From: Anadara kagoshimensis | Taxonomy: Eukaryota; Mollusca; Bivalvia; Arcoida; Arcidae | Direction of reading: 5' to 3' | Assembly (NCBI GenBank): GCA_021292105.1 | Contig: CM037861.1 | Coordinates: forward strand, 72,400,777-72,464,776 | DNA: 64,000 bases | Shown here: one piece after another, positions 22,610 through 34,694 of the stretch | How the letters are laid out: every line of letters starts with the position of its first letter | Numbering within the stretch: position 1 is the first letter of the stretch | Notes under the pieces: model-generated | What the model saw: the letters and a program-made list of their open reading frames with translations, nothing else | Told to the model about the DNA's origin: nothing | Databases searched by the model: none | Translations under genes and position numbers: made by a program

Positions 22610-24187
22610 TCATGTCATAGAGGGGAGTGCTATAATGTCATAGTAACATCTGTAATCTACCAGGAGTTATCAAGTCATAGAGGGGAGTCTTATGTCATCT
22701 ACCAGCAGTTATCATGTCAAATAGGGGAGTGCTATAATATCATAGTGTAAATCTTTCATCATCAAGCAGGTATCATACCATAGAGGGAAGTGCTATGATG
22801 ACATAGTGTCATTGTCATCTTTCAGCAGCTATCATGTCATAGAGAGTAGTGCAATAGTGTCAATCTGTCACATAACTGCAGGTATCATGTCATGTAAAGT
22901 AATGCAATCGTGTCAATCTGTCACATAACAGCAGATATCATGTCATACAGTGTATAGTGTCAATCTGTCACATAACAGCAGGTATCATGTCATAGTGGGT
23001 AGTGCAATAGTGTTAATCTGTCACATAACAGCAGCTATCATGTCATAGAGGATAGTGGAATACTGTCAATCTGTCACATAACTGCAAATATCATGTCAGA
23101 AGGTAATGCAATAGTGTCAATCTGTCACATAACAGGTATCATGTCATACAGGCTATAGTGTCAATCTGTCACATAAGAGCAGATATCATGTCAGAGGATA
23201 TAGTGTCAATCTGTCACATAACAGCAGGTATCATGTCATAGAGGGTAGTGCAATACTGTCAATCTGTCACATAACTGCAGGTATCATGTCATAGAAGGTA
23301 ATGCAATATGTCACATAACATCAAGTATCATGTCATTGCGGGTAATGCAATAGTGTCAATCTGTCATATAGCAGGTTTCATGTCATAAAGGTAATGCAAT
23401 AGTGTCAATCTGTCACATAACAACAGGTATCATGTCATACAGGGTAAAGTGTCAACCTGTCAGATAACAGCAGGTCACATGTCATAGAAGGTAGTAAATA
23501 GTGTCACTATGTCACATAACAACAGGTATCATGTCATACAGGGTATAGTGTCAATCTGTCACATAACAGCAGGTATCATGTTATTTAGGGTAGTGTAAGT
23601 GTCACTATGTCACATAACAACAGGCATCATGTCATAGAAGGTATTGCAATAGTGTCAATCTGTCACATAACTGCAGGTATCATGTCATACAGGGTATAGT
23701 GTCAACCTGTCAGATAACAGCAGGTCACATGTCATAGAAGGTAGTAAATAGTATCAATCTGTCACATAACAGCAGGTATCATGTTATTTAGGGTAGTGTA
23801 AGTGTCACTATGTCACATAACTGCAGGTATCATGTCACAGAAGGTACTGAAATACATGTAGTGTCAATATCTCACATCACATCAAGTACCATGTCATAGA
23901 GGGCAGTGTAATATTGTCAATCTGTCACATAACAACAGGTATTATGTCATACAGGGTAGTGCAATAGTGTCAATCTGTCACATAATTGCAGGTATCATGT
24001 CATAGAAGGTAATGCAATAGTGTCAATCTGTCACATAACAACAGGTATCATGTCATACAGGGTATAGCGTCAATCTGTCATATAACAACAGGTATCATGT
24101 CATAGAAGGTAGTAAATAGTGTCACTATGTCACATAACAGTACGTATCATGTTATATAGTGTATAGTGTTAATCTGTCACATAACAT
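22610..24187. repeat. Degenerate minisatellite, about 47-56 bp unit, about 30 copies
   Basis: Repeated landmarks are 'caatctgtcacataacagca', 'ggtatcatgtcata' and 'gagggtagtgcaatagtgt'. Copies differ by many small indels, so this array is older or less homogenised than its neighbours. The first units (22600-22850) are the most diverged. Confidence 0.93.
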
Positions 24188-24670
24188 TTTTATCTACAGG
24201 ACTACCAAGGCTTTATAAAAATATATAGTTTGTCATATTTAATGCATAAACAACAGATTTATAAGAATCGAAAGACGGTAGATATGATAAAAACGCAGTT
24301 TACAGCATCGATTTTATCGCTTATTTTAAAATTTTGACACAAAATCGGAAAACTGTCAGGATGTTTTGCATTTTAATCTATTATGTGTCCACAATGAAAG
24401 ATAGAATGAACATTTTTGTGTTGTTTTTGCCACAAAATGCTTCAACATCTGGAATTTTTACTTTTTACCAAAATTTAACATTTGCAGAGGCTTTTCTTCA
24501 AAAACTGTTTCTGATTAAAAAATCGGAAACGATTTGACGCGTAAGAAATTGGTTTTCAGTAACTAGGGACATTTTCCTACAAGAATCAACCCTTAATTTA
24601 GCCTCGTTCACCCGGATTTTAGCCATGGTCTCTTGGACTATATATAAGAAATTCCTTGGCGCAAAAATAT
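24188..24670. other. AT-rich spacer
   Basis: Nothing recognised; short open frames have no coding character. Confidence 0.4.
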
Positions 24671-24676
24671 TCCTAA

Positions 24677-25724
24677 AAATTTGCTGGGCTTTAAATCTAC
24701 TCCTGGGCGTTAAGTACTCTGACCGCTGTCGCAGGCCCATGGATATCGGACAGTGACTTACCAAAAGTAATAAATTTTAATACCGCTATTTTAATTCAGT
24801 AATATATGCACAATTTTGTAAACTAAATCGATGTTAATTCACAGACATTGACGTTTTACTGTCATTTTCAGATTCAATGTGTCCCCGGGTATCGACAGGT
24901 TCTTGCATTTTTTTAATTGTGGGATTTTCAGTAATTTCTGCGAATATTTCGATGATAGCATTGTGAAATAATGGAAAAATCGTTAAAATAACATCATTAA
25001 CAATAAATAATGCAAGAACCTGTCCACAAGTACCCGTGTCCCTGCCATGGTAGGTTACGGTAGGTCAATTTTGGCGTAGAATATATCTCGTATAAAAACA
25101 ACGATAAAAACGTACTTTTATGGTTGAATTAAAGTAATATGGCATGCATACTTTAAGTTAACTATGTTATAAATATATAAAGTACGTAAATACCGACTAG
25201 TATTTACATCATTAACTATCGCCGGTTAAGTATTGACCCCTTTGTTACAAGGCTTCTGATTGGCTAAACGGTACCTCACTAGCCGGCAAATTTATGCATT
25301 ATGTACATAATACATAAATTATGTACATAATGCATTTATGAGAATAAAAGTGGTGAAAGCTTGCCATAACGGCACGCTTCAACCACATTTAATACATAAT
25401 TTACATTATGAGTACATAATTCACATTATGAAAACATAATAAAATTATCGATTGATAATTAAAAAAATACATAATTTAGTTGCGATAATGTGCGCCTCAA
25501 CCACATTTAATCCCATAAATTGCATTATGTATACATAATGCGAATTATGTATTTAATGTGACTGAGGCATTCCATAGAAAACATAATAAAATTATCGATT
25601 GATAATTAAAAAAAATACATAATTTAGTTGCGATAATGTGCGCCTCAACCACATTTAATCCCATAAATTGCATTATGTATACATAATGCGAATTATGTAT
25701 TTAATGTGGTTGAGGCATTCCATA
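24677..25724 (-). repeat. Dispersed repeat family R, copy 2, truncated
   Basis: On the minus strand it runs from the common end 'tatggaat' through the foldback, the cattatgtacataatg palindromes and the 'gtacccgtgtccctgcc' zone (written as on +), then breaks off at 'aaatttgctgggcttt'. The terminal foldback is duplicated in tandem (about 149 bp, at about 25425-25573 and 25574-25722). The internal repeats of the 'ggtttcctct' type present in copies 1 and 3 are missing. Confidence 0.85.
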
Positions 25725-26420
25725 CTTACGTGTGTATTTTATCTGGGGATCATATCACAACAATTTATTTAAAAATATTAAATTTCACATATGAAAATAG
25801 GTTGTGAGGATTCATTTCAAATATTATTTCTGGTTATGATAGTTTTTATATTTAAAATACATTATTCTAGGGCAAAGGAGCATTAAATCTTCGAAAAATG
25901 GTCTCGTTAGAGCTGTTCATACCTAGAGGTGGTCAAAATCGTGTCAAAATCGCCATGATGATTCATGACTCTAGATGAAATTGTTTTATTCGAAATGGAT
26001 GGAAATTACTTATACGTTGTGTTTAAGATCCATTGTACGGATAATTTATACAATGTAAACTGTAGCTATAATAGTGAAATTGATTTATTCGAAATGGATT
26101 ACTTCTACATTGTGTTTGACATTCGTGGTACTGATAACTTATAAGGCATAGTGGTTACTTTATCTTGTATCGATGGTAATGGGTGGTTAAAGCACACACT
26201 TTCGGATCACAACGCCTCTCATCACCTAGGTTACAACGATAAGAATCCCATTTAGGATAGATCATAGTGTGGGGAAATTTGTCCACTCAACTCCACTGCG
26301 TGCACTGGCGTGACTGCCTTACCTAAAGGTACGTGCCTACAAAGATATTAAATATTTAAATAAATTTAATTCGGTTTCTAGCGCATGCAGGGCAATGTGT
26401 AGTGAGATTGTTTTTAAAGA
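25725..26420. other. Non-coding stretch
   Basis: An internal partial duplication is visible: 'gaaattg(t)tttattcgaaatggat' occurs at about 25978 and 26076. No gene recognised. Confidence 0.4.
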
Positions 26421-26423
26421 TTT

Positions 26424-26563
26424 CAATAAAAGGATCTGTGACTTTCATTTCTAATTTCTAAAGACTTCCCCTTTTAAAGTCTTGGGTCTGTCTGGTCGGT
26501 ATTCGAACCACGACCTTCCAAATACAAAGCAAGCACTAAACGAATGCAACTGATCTTCCGTAT
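26424..26563 (-). mobile_element. SINE fragment, tRNA-like head and start of body
   Basis: On the minus strand a B-box-like GTGGTTCGAATAC lies at about 26498-26510. It is followed by 'cagacagacccaagact' and 'gaaatgaaagtcacag', matching the body of the other copies. The A-box part (toward 26563) is degenerate. Confidence 0.6.
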
Positions 26564-26882
26564 TTACCATAGACTATGACGAGGAACTACACTAAGAGTT
26601 TTCAAAAACACAAATCAGAGAAACACCCTGCTGTAAAAATCACATTTGACTTTGACGACAATCTACTGAAATAACGTCAAAATTCCTCTTTCAATTAACG
26701 ATTTCAGTATAAGATTTTTACAGCATGTACAATGTGTAATATAGACATTGAAACACTCCGAATTGCGTGTTTTTGAATTAAATAATTTCCGGGTACCCCA
26801 CTCCATCGGCGCTTTGCGCATCATCCGCCTGCGCCTAAAAATATCAGAGATTGGACACCATCACTTAACTTTTTTTGTTATG

Positions 26883-26926
26883 AGTGTTGTTGTTGTTGTT
26901 GTTTTTTTTTTTTTTTTTTTTTTTTT
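26883..26926. repeat. (GTT)n followed by a run of about 26 T
   Basis: Simple sequence: gttgttgttgttgtt, then an uninterrupted T tract, just before the 59-bp array. On the minus strand this would be a poly(A) tract. Confidence 0.95.
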
Positions 26927-26974
26927 CTGGTAATTTTTTTAAAGTGACATTGAAATGACATTGAGGGGGAATCA

Positions 26975-29395
26975 ACAGGGAGAGGACCACTGCGGTAACT
27001 CAGTTGGTATTGCTCGCTCCGTATGGGGAAATCCAAATGGGGAGGACCACTGCGGTAGCTCAGTTGGTATTGCTTACTCCGTATGAAGAATCTAAATGGG
27101 AAGGACCACTGCGGTAGCTCAGTTGGTATTGCTCGCTCCGTATGGGGGAATCAAAATGGTGAGGACTACTGCGGTAGCTCAGTTAGTAATGCTTACTCCG
27201 TATGGGGAATCCAAATGGGGAGGACCACTGCGGTAGCTCAGTTGGTAATGCTTACTCCGTATGGGGAATCTAAATGGGAGGACCACTGCGGTAGCTCAGG
27301 TGGTATTGCTTACTCCGTATGGGGAATCCAAATGGGGAGGACCACTGCGGTAACTCAGTTGGTATTGCTTATTCCGTATGGGGAATCTAAATGGGGAGGA
27401 CCACTGCGGTAGCTCAGTTGGTATTGCTTACTCCGTATGGGGAATCTAAATGGGGAGGACCACTGCGGTAGCTCAGTTGGTATTGCTCGATTCGTATGGG
27501 GGAATCAAAATAGAGAGGACCACTGCGGTAGCTCAGTTGGTATTGCTCGCTTCTTATGGGGGAATCAAAATGAGGAGGAACACTGCGGTAACTCAGTTGG
27601 TATTGCTTACTCCGTATGGGGAATCTAAATGGGGAGGACCACTGCGGTAGCTCAGTTGGTATTGCTTACTCCGTATGGGGAATCCAAATGGGGAGGACCA
27701 CTGCGGTAGCTCAGTTGGTAATGCTAACTCCGTATGGGGAATCTAAATGGGGAGGACCACTGCGGTAGCTCAGTTGGTATTGCTAACTCCGTATGGGGAA
27801 TCCAAATGGGGAGGACCACTGCGGTAACTCAGTTGGTATTGCTCGCTCCGTATGGGGGAATCGAAATAGGGAGGACCACTGCGGTAACTCAGTTGGTATT
27901 GCTCGCTCCGTATGGGGGAATCGAAATGGGGAGGACAACTGCGGTAGCTCAGTTGGTATTGCTTACTCCGTATGGGTTATCTAAATGGGAGGACCACTGC
28001 GGTAGCTCAGCTTGTATTGCTTACTCCGTATGGGGAATCTAAATGGGGAGGACCAATGCGGTAGCTCAGTTGGTATTGCTTACTCCGTATGGGGAATCTA
28101 AATGGGAGGACCACTGCGGTAGCTCAGTTAGTAATGCTTACTCCGTATGGGGAATCCAAATGGGGAGGACCACTGCGGTAGCTCAGTTGGTATTGCTTAC
28201 TCCGTATGGGGAATCTAAATGGGAGGACCACTGCGGTAGCTCAGCTTGTATTGCTTACTCCGTATGGGGAATCGAAATGGGGAGGACCACTGCGGTAGCT
28301 CAGTTGGTATTGCTTACTCCGTATGGGGAATCTAAATGGGGAGGACCACTGCGGTAGCTCAGTTGGTATTGCATACTCCGTATGGGGAATCGAAATGGGG
28401 AGGACCACTGCGGTAACTCAGTTGGTATTGCTTACTCCGTATGGGGAATCGAAATGGGGAGGACCACTGCGGTAGCTCAGTTGGTATTGCTTACTCCGTA
28501 TGGGGAATCGAAATGGGGAGGACCACTGCGGTAGCTCAGTTGGTATTGCTTACTCCGTATGGGGAATCTAAATGGGGAGGACCACTGCGGTAGCTCAGCT
28601 GGTATTGCCTACTCCGAATGGGGAATCTAAATGGGGAGGACCACTGCGGTAGCTCAGTTGGTATTGCTTACTCCGTATGGGGAATCCAAATGGGGAGGAC
28701 CACTGCTGTAGCTCAGTTGGTATTGCTTACTCCGTATGGGGAATCTAAATGGGGAGGACCACTGCGGTAGCACAGTTGGTATTGCTTACTTCGTATGGGG
28801 AATCTAAATGGGGAGGACCACTGCGATAGCTCAGTTGGTATTGCTCGATTCGTATGGGGGAATCAAAATAGAGAGGACCACTGCGGTAGCTCAGTTGGTA
28901 TTGCTCGATTCGTATGGGGGAATCAAAATAGAGAGGACCACTGCGGTAGCTCAGTTGGTATTGCTCGCTTCTTATGGGGGAATCAAAATGAGGAGGAACA
29001 CTGCGGTAACTCAGTTGGTATTGCTTACTCCGTATGGGGAATCTAAATGGGGAGGACGACTGCGGTAGCACAGTTGGTATTGCTTACTCCGTATGGGGAA
29101 TCTAAATGGGGAGGACCACTGCGGTAACTCAGTTGGTATTGCTTACTCCGTATGGGGAATCTAAATGGGGAGGACCACTGCGGTAGCACAGTTGGTATTG
29201 CTTACTCCGTATGGGGAATCTAAATGGGGAGGACCACTGCGATAGCTCAGTTGGTATTGCTCGATTCGTATGGGGGAATCAAAATAGAGAGGACCACTGC
29301 GGAAGCTCAGTTGGTATTGCTCGCTATGTATGGGGGAATCCAAATGGGGAGGACCACTGCGGTCGCTCAGTTGGTATTGCTCGCTCCGTATGCGA
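26975..29395 (+). repeat. Minisatellite, 59 bp unit, about 41 copies, built from a SINE tRNA-like head
   Basis: Each unit reads gaggaccactgcggtagctc, agttggtattgcttactccg, then tatggggaatctaaatggg. The TAGCTCAGTTGG it carries is a textbook Pol III A-box-like sequence. The first half of the unit matches the head of the SINE at 49.5 kb (cactgcggtagctcagttt...). The B-box part is absent, so units stop short of a full internal promoter. The last unit continues into 'gcgagagatcggagt', as though keeping some parent sequence. Some units have G-to-A (taactcag) or T-to-A (tagcacag) changes in the A-box. A marker block (ttcttatggggg) recurs 1418 bp apart (27551, 28969), about 24 units. Confidence 0.95.
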
Positions 29396-29399
29396 GAGA

Positions 29400-29660
29400 T
29401 CGGAGTATTAATTTTATTTTTCCTCGGAAAAACAGATATCCTATGGAAGCTCATTAGGACCTCTTAAAATATTTTCTTAAATAAATGCGCTTCCGTTATC
29501 GTATTATAATATCTTATAATATTCTTTTACAGAAATGTACAAAATAGTTAAAATACATCGATTCCGTATTTTTTTTTTACTCTTTTATGCTATTTTTTAA
29601 TTTTAGAGTGTAAATTGAACTCTTTCTAAAGTTGTTCAATTCCAAAATCATGAACAAGTG

Positions 29661-29696
<36 letters not shown>

Positions 29697-30670
29697 TCAT
29701 GTCCTGATTTTGAATGCATTATTTTCATAAACATTCAAAATCGGCTAATAATAATAATAATAATAAATAATAATAATAATAAATACTATTGTTTGGCTTT
29801 AATGTATAGAGACATATTCTTAAATGTCGTTATACCTTTTAAATTTTTGAAAGCTAATATTCTTTTTTTATTCTTTTTTATTCGATGAAAAGCGCATCGA
29901 TTTCTTTAGTTTTGTTTTAACTTTTTCCGTTATTCTCCTGCGTAAAAAAAATTAACAATTTTTACTAAAAATCGGCTGTAGTATGTTCCCTTGGTGACCC
30001 TATGTGCATATATTAAAAGGTTCAACCAGCCACATTTAATTAAAAGTATTAAATTTCGCTGGTTCAACACTTAAAACGCAAACCACTTTTGCAAACAAAC
30101 AAATCGCCTTCGTTATTGACATTGGTTTTGATGAAACATCCATTCCAAAAGACTATAAGTCTAGTTTTGAAAGTTTTTGAGTATTCTAATTTGGAAATAG
30201 GAATAGGGCCATCTTAATTATTTTAAATTGGACAAACCGATTAAGTCTATGATACAGGCGTGATTCAGGCGTGAATATCAATGTGTTAGAACATGGGGTC
30301 TAAACGCGTGTTTTTTGGATCTTAGACAATAGACAATATGTGTTATTTTCCGGATTTTGTCTCTATATATAGAAAACTAATGGATTGATTAAAATTTTTC
30401 TTGTATTTTGCCTTATTAGCATTTTTGTTTTTAAACGCATCTATTTTGGCAATTTCATGAGAAACCAAATGACGATAAACCAATTATAGCTAAGGACTGT
30501 CTCTAAGTATAAAAGACGAACAATAGTACCTTATTGAAGTGATAACGTGTAAATAATTGCTATCAATTTTTAAATCGTACATCATGAATTCATAAAAATA
30601 TGACGTGTACTCATGAATTATTAACATCCAACTATAATTGACTAACGAGACACCAAAAAGTATGAAATCT
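29400..30670. other. AT-rich non-coding stretch with AAT microsatellites
   Basis: Two (ATA/AAT)n runs lie at about 29660-29695 and 29746-29782. Nothing else recognised. The 76-codon poly-isoleucine frame is a microsatellite shadow. Confidence 0.6.
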
Positions 30671-30683
30671 GATAATTGCATTT

Positions 30684-30832
30684 AAGAGAGAGAGAGAGAG
30701 GTTACTTGGTTGGTGCACGGTCATGCGTAAACAGTAATGAAAGAGATCATGGACAGGATTCGTGCAAGGTCATGCGTAAAAAGATCATGGACAGGATCCG
30801 TGCAAGGTCATGCGTATACTATAATAAAAGGG
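30684..30832. repeat. (GA)n run followed by a tandem repeat of about 47-55 bp, 3 copies
   Basis: A gagagagagag tract is followed by three copies containing 'gtgcaaggtcatgcgta' and 'gatcatggacaggat'. Confidence 0.85.
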
Positions 30833-31054
30833 ATGACAGGGTCTGTTTTCAGGCATTTTCCCTTTTCCACGAAAAAACTTAAGATATAAATTTGTGTTGC
30901 ATCTTTTCGATTTTTTGCCCATTGCTATATGTGTGTCACTTTTATAATTTATGCCTGTTAGTTAACACAATAACTCTAACAATTTCGTTCCCCCTCCCCT
31001 CCACATTCACAACATTGACCAGTCCATTTTGGTCAATAGCCAACTAGTCATGCG

Positions 31055-31140
31055 AGAACAACCAGCCAATCAAAGTTTAGTTCAATACTAAAGGAAAATT
31101 TTTACCGCCACCGACCAGAGCTGAGCAGGAGGGTGAGTAA
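31055..31140 (+). promoter_or_regulatory. Possible promoter/first-exon-like segment with a strong splice donor
   Basis: A CCAAT word (about 31065) precedes a GC-richer stretch 'ccgccaccgaccagagctga' ending in an excellent donor, agg|gtgagt (GT at 31133-31134). No reading frame, TATA box or matching acceptor was identified, so this is only a candidate untranslated first exon; it may be chance. Confidence 0.15.
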
Positions 31141-31635
31141 ACAACATGTTTTTTACTAGTAAACTTTTTTTTACTTTATTTAGGCTGGTTTCAACGGAAG
31201 GGCTTCTATTGTACCCACCACTTACATTTGAAATTTAACTCTAATGCAGGAAAAAGACAGAACTAAGTGATTTTTGAACATTTCTTAAAAAAAACATGAA
31301 ACCACAGGTTTTTTACTTTGAATTTATGGGGGTTCAAAAGGGGGGGGGGGTGGAAGAAGTTGTTCTGTCATTTTATTTTACAGTCTTGATATTTAAGGAA
31401 ATGCCGCTGAGGTTCCATTTAAACTATTTTATATCGACTGAAAAAGCCTAATATCTCGGAATCGAGCAAATTTAAATATTCCGTGTTTTTTTAATTTACA
31501 TAGAATTAAGAATTATTTGCCTGGGGGTACAAAAAGAAGCCTAACCGGATTGCAAGAGAATGTAAAACTTCTTGTATAACACGATTTCAGAGTTTGTGTA
31601 TGCTCCTTATCTGGGAAATTCAACAATTTTTTTTA
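31141..31635. other. AT-rich non-coding stretch with a G tract
   Basis: A run of ten G lies at about 31340. No gene recognised. Confidence 0.4.
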
Positions 31636-31639
31636 AATT

Positions 31640-32230
31640 AGAAAAAGATGGGGGCCAATTTCGATTCCTCGAACTTGAATAATTTGCAATGGAAAGATTT
31701 AAAAGAACTCTCTAGAATTTTAATACTGGAGTAATACAACGTGTTTCAAAAATTTTACATAGCGCGGGTGGGTGAGGGTGGGGTGGGTTGTTAAAAAGTT
31801 CTGTCAAAAAAAACTAAAATTTTGGCGCCATTTTTAAAGGCTGTTTAGCGCCAATAGCCAAAATGTAATCCAAGAAAATTTAGTAATATGGAACGAGCTT
31901 CGGTTCAAGTCCTCTAGAATTTTGATATCGGAATAAAGTTATTTTTCATTTTATGTGAAAGGAATAGTTCAAAGATTTTACAAAGGGGGATGGCTATAAA
32001 AATTTTGGCGCCATTATTTTAGCTTGTTCAAGTGTATGCATTCTAGAATTTTAACAGACTAGAGAACTGAATAAGTGACTTTGTATATTCTGTAAAAAGT
32101 AATGTTTTAATGATTTTGGAAAGCATAATTAGGGGGAAGGTTGGGGCTATCAAAATTGTCACCTTTATTTTAGCTTTTCCCTGCCAATTTGGATTTCGTG
32201 AAATTGAATAATATAGAAGGACCTCTTGTA
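31640..32230. repeat. Ancient degenerate tandem repeat, about 180-200 bp, about 3 copies
   Basis: Three successive blocks share the order 'ggcgccaat/ggcgccat', 'gaattgaataat..gga', 'tctagaattttaa' and 'aagattttacaaa/aaattttacata', with a G-rich word and 'aaaattttggcgcca' at the end. Indels are many, so the repeat is old. Confidence 0.5.
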
Positions 32231-32880
32231 ATTCATGTTGTATCATTTTAAGAATTTTGATGTAAACAGTATAATAGTAGTGAAATATTCCGTATCACGC
32301 CTTTCTCCGCTATCTCGTCGTGACTTTTTTGAATGCGAATCTCTTCTTCTCTACTGTTTCTATCTGAGTGCTCTATATCCGACATTTTACATTAAAATAC
32401 ATAAACAACTTGTTACTCTCTTGCAACTAGCTCGAATGACACGACTGAGAACACTCGCGTTTTTATACACGCACGGATTTTAACATCGTGTATTTCAATT
32501 AACCAATCATATGATACGCATTTTATAGGTACTTAAAAACCCGAAACATTCCGAATTACATAAACACAAAATAGAACCCAAAGAAATTTATTGATCAAAA
32601 TAGGAAAATTTAGTCATTCCCCCCCCCCCCCCCCAGGGGAAACTACCTTTTTTCAGTAGTAATTTTAGGGGGAAAAGTCACTGACTGAGCAAATTCTATG
32701 ATAGAGTATTTCATAAAGTAAGAATACTACAATTAACCCTATATTTTTTTATAATATTTTGTTTATTGACACAAAAGATGCATACAGAAATTACAAATAC
32801 AATGCAAAAAAACAAAAAACAAAAATAAATAAATAAATAAATTAAACAGAATGACAGCAACAATCATATTACCAATATTT
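32231..32880. other. Non-coding stretch with a C tract and A-rich runs
   Basis: A run of about 17 C lies at 32620-32636, followed by A-rich DNA with (AAAT)n near 32825-32845. The 82-codon frame at 32235-32483 has no recognisable domain. Confidence 0.4.
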
Positions 32881-32889
32881 ATCATAAGA

Positions 32890-33040
32890 CTTGGTAATTT
32901 ATTATTTTATTTCCAACTTGATAACAAAAATTTGGTTTAACAATTTTGGTCCATCCTCTAAGCACTACTGATGAGGAATTGTATTCCGAAACAGCTGTCA
33001 AGTGCTGTTAAATTTACACTGGTCAGCCCTTAATTTTGTC
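32890..33040 (+). ncRNA. Hammerhead ribozyme motif, copy B, all core residues intact
   Basis: The core spans 32961-33006. CUGAUGA is at 32968-32974. Helix II is a perfect 5-bp GGAAU/AUUCC stem with UGU loop (32975-32987). GAAA is at 32988-32991. Helix III is ACA/UGU around a GC loop (32991-32998). The cleavage-site C at 32999 completes GUC. Helix I pairs AGCACU (32961-32966) with AGUGCU (33001-33006), with one A-A mismatch next to the core. This is the short-helix-III type I layout known from metazoan Penelope-like elements and retrozymes. Upstream 'atttggtttaacaattttgg' matches the flank of copy A. No reverse transcriptase frame is near, so the host element is truncated or non-autonomous. 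Confidence 0.75.
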
Positions 33041-33690
33041 TACTGAAATGGTGGCCAAATGGACCTGGAATTGTGTCTGGCGACCTTAAATTTGTAAATG
33101 GTAGCCAACTTGTCCACTATAAATTTGAACTTTTGTGACCAGAGAACCAAAAGGATATTAGTTTTAAAGTTGATCAAAGACTTTGAAATACATACATGTA
33201 CTTTGTCTTTGATAGAGGCCTTTATGGGCAGCTGGCTCTTATATACAGTCAAACTGTTCTATAAAGACCACCCAAAAAACAATAACAGTGGCCTTTATGA
33301 GCAGTTGGCTCTTGTATAAACCCTTTTGATAAATCATGACACCTGGCATGAGATTGATAGTATAATGTGACGTCATTACAGGTTACTATTCATGAATTGA
33401 AATTTAGTATTTCCTATTTTCAGTGACCTATAATATTGTTTTATAATTAAATATTAGATTTAAATTTTAAATACATATTGCTGGTATTTTATTCCATGAC
33501 TTCTTGAAAATTAATTTGAAATTAATATATTTTTTCAATAAAACTATTAAAGACAACTTTTAATTTTTTGTAGTAATAACATCTTTGAATGGTCATCTAT
33601 GCATCTAAAATTTGTTTTAAATAGCCCATTTATAATTTGTGATTTATTATTTGTTTAAAGTCATAATTGTTTAGTCGCTTTATTGTCTCA
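33041..33690. other. AT-rich non-coding stretch
   Basis: No gene recognised. A phrase 'cctttatg(a/g)gcag(c/t)tggctctt' occurs twice (about 33220, 33291), indicating a small local duplication. Confidence 0.4.
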
Positions 33691-33694
33691 CCTG

Positions 33695-33790
33695 TAGCTT
33701 ACATAGGACACCTAACAGGTACTCGAACTACGTAAATATCCTATACATGCTGATGAGATCGATAGGTGTCCTAACCACTTCCACGTCATA
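33695..33790 (-). mobile_element. tRNA-related fragment, possibly a second SINE type
   Basis: On the minus strand 'aagtggttaggacacc' resembles a D-arm/A-box and 'gtagttcgagtacc' resembles a T-arm/B-box at tRNA-like spacing. The acceptor stem does not close well, so it is not a functional tRNA. The words differ from the main SINE family here. Confidence 0.3.
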
Positions 33791-34690
33791 TCAAGAGCAA
33801 TAACCAGTTTCCAGCTTTTTCTGTAAGGGTGTATAAAGGTTCAAATAACTTGATAAAGAGCAAAAGATACAGGATTTTTAAAAAAAAGGGGGGGGGGGTG
33901 AGAACTATTCCGGATATTGTGAAAGAAGGGGTTGAGATCTATACAGGATTTTTTAAAGGGAGGGGCGAAAATTATATCAATGCTAGATGCGAGCGCCGAA
34001 GGCGCGAGCTTCCAGAGACGATGGGTCTAGGGTAGAGCCCCGATGGGGGCCAAGAAAATAATTTTAATCAGTCAATATCTCACTCTCTCTCTCTCTCTCT
34101 TTAAAGTTTTCAAAGGTGGGGGGGGGGGGTTGCAACCCCCGCAACCCCTCCCCTAAATCCGCCACTGAGTTTCATACACATTTGATTTACCCTGTAACAG
34201 TGTGATGAGCTTAAATAAATTTAATATTACTTAAGCTTATATGTTTTTTGTATAAGAATAGCCAACTTGGCTGCAATCTACAAGTCATGCCAGCTAAAAT
34301 ATGACCTCGTAATATGTTACAACATATGGTATGATGTCATTATTTAACCATGGTTACCATGGATATGAATGATATTACATGTGTGCATTATGAGTTTTAT
34401 AACATGACTTTTTGAGGTGAATATGCAATGAATATTTTTATATTTGTAGATGGAATTATACATATTGAGACAGAGACAACATATTGAGACAGAGACATAG
34501 TAACAATGGTTTAAACAGCTTTAATGTAGCTGGGTATTAGTTCAGTTTGCGGTGTGTGGTTCTAGATCAAAGTTACACAGCATCTATCCTCCTGTCAGCA
34601 TCTAAAGATAAGTGACCATAAATAAAAATACTTCATGGATTCTCCTGGTGTCCCATTTTCATGTTTCTAAGAAAAATACAATTTTGCTTG
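33791..34690. other. Non-coding stretch with G tracts and a CT microsatellite
   Basis: G tracts lie at about 33890-33898 and 34119-34128 and (TC)n at about 34080-34101. The phrase 'gcgagcgccgaaggcgcgagc' (33989-34009) is a small GC-rich inverted repeat. No gene recognised. Confidence 0.4.
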
Positions 34691-34694
34691 TTTG

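Noticed and set aside
22610..24187. CRISPR array
   Set aside because: Repeats are directly adjacent with no unique spacers; the genome is eukaryotic. The same holds for every other array here.
26975..29395. A cluster of about 41 tRNA genes
   Set aside because: Units have an A-box-like sequence but no B-box, no anticodon arm and no acceptor stem.
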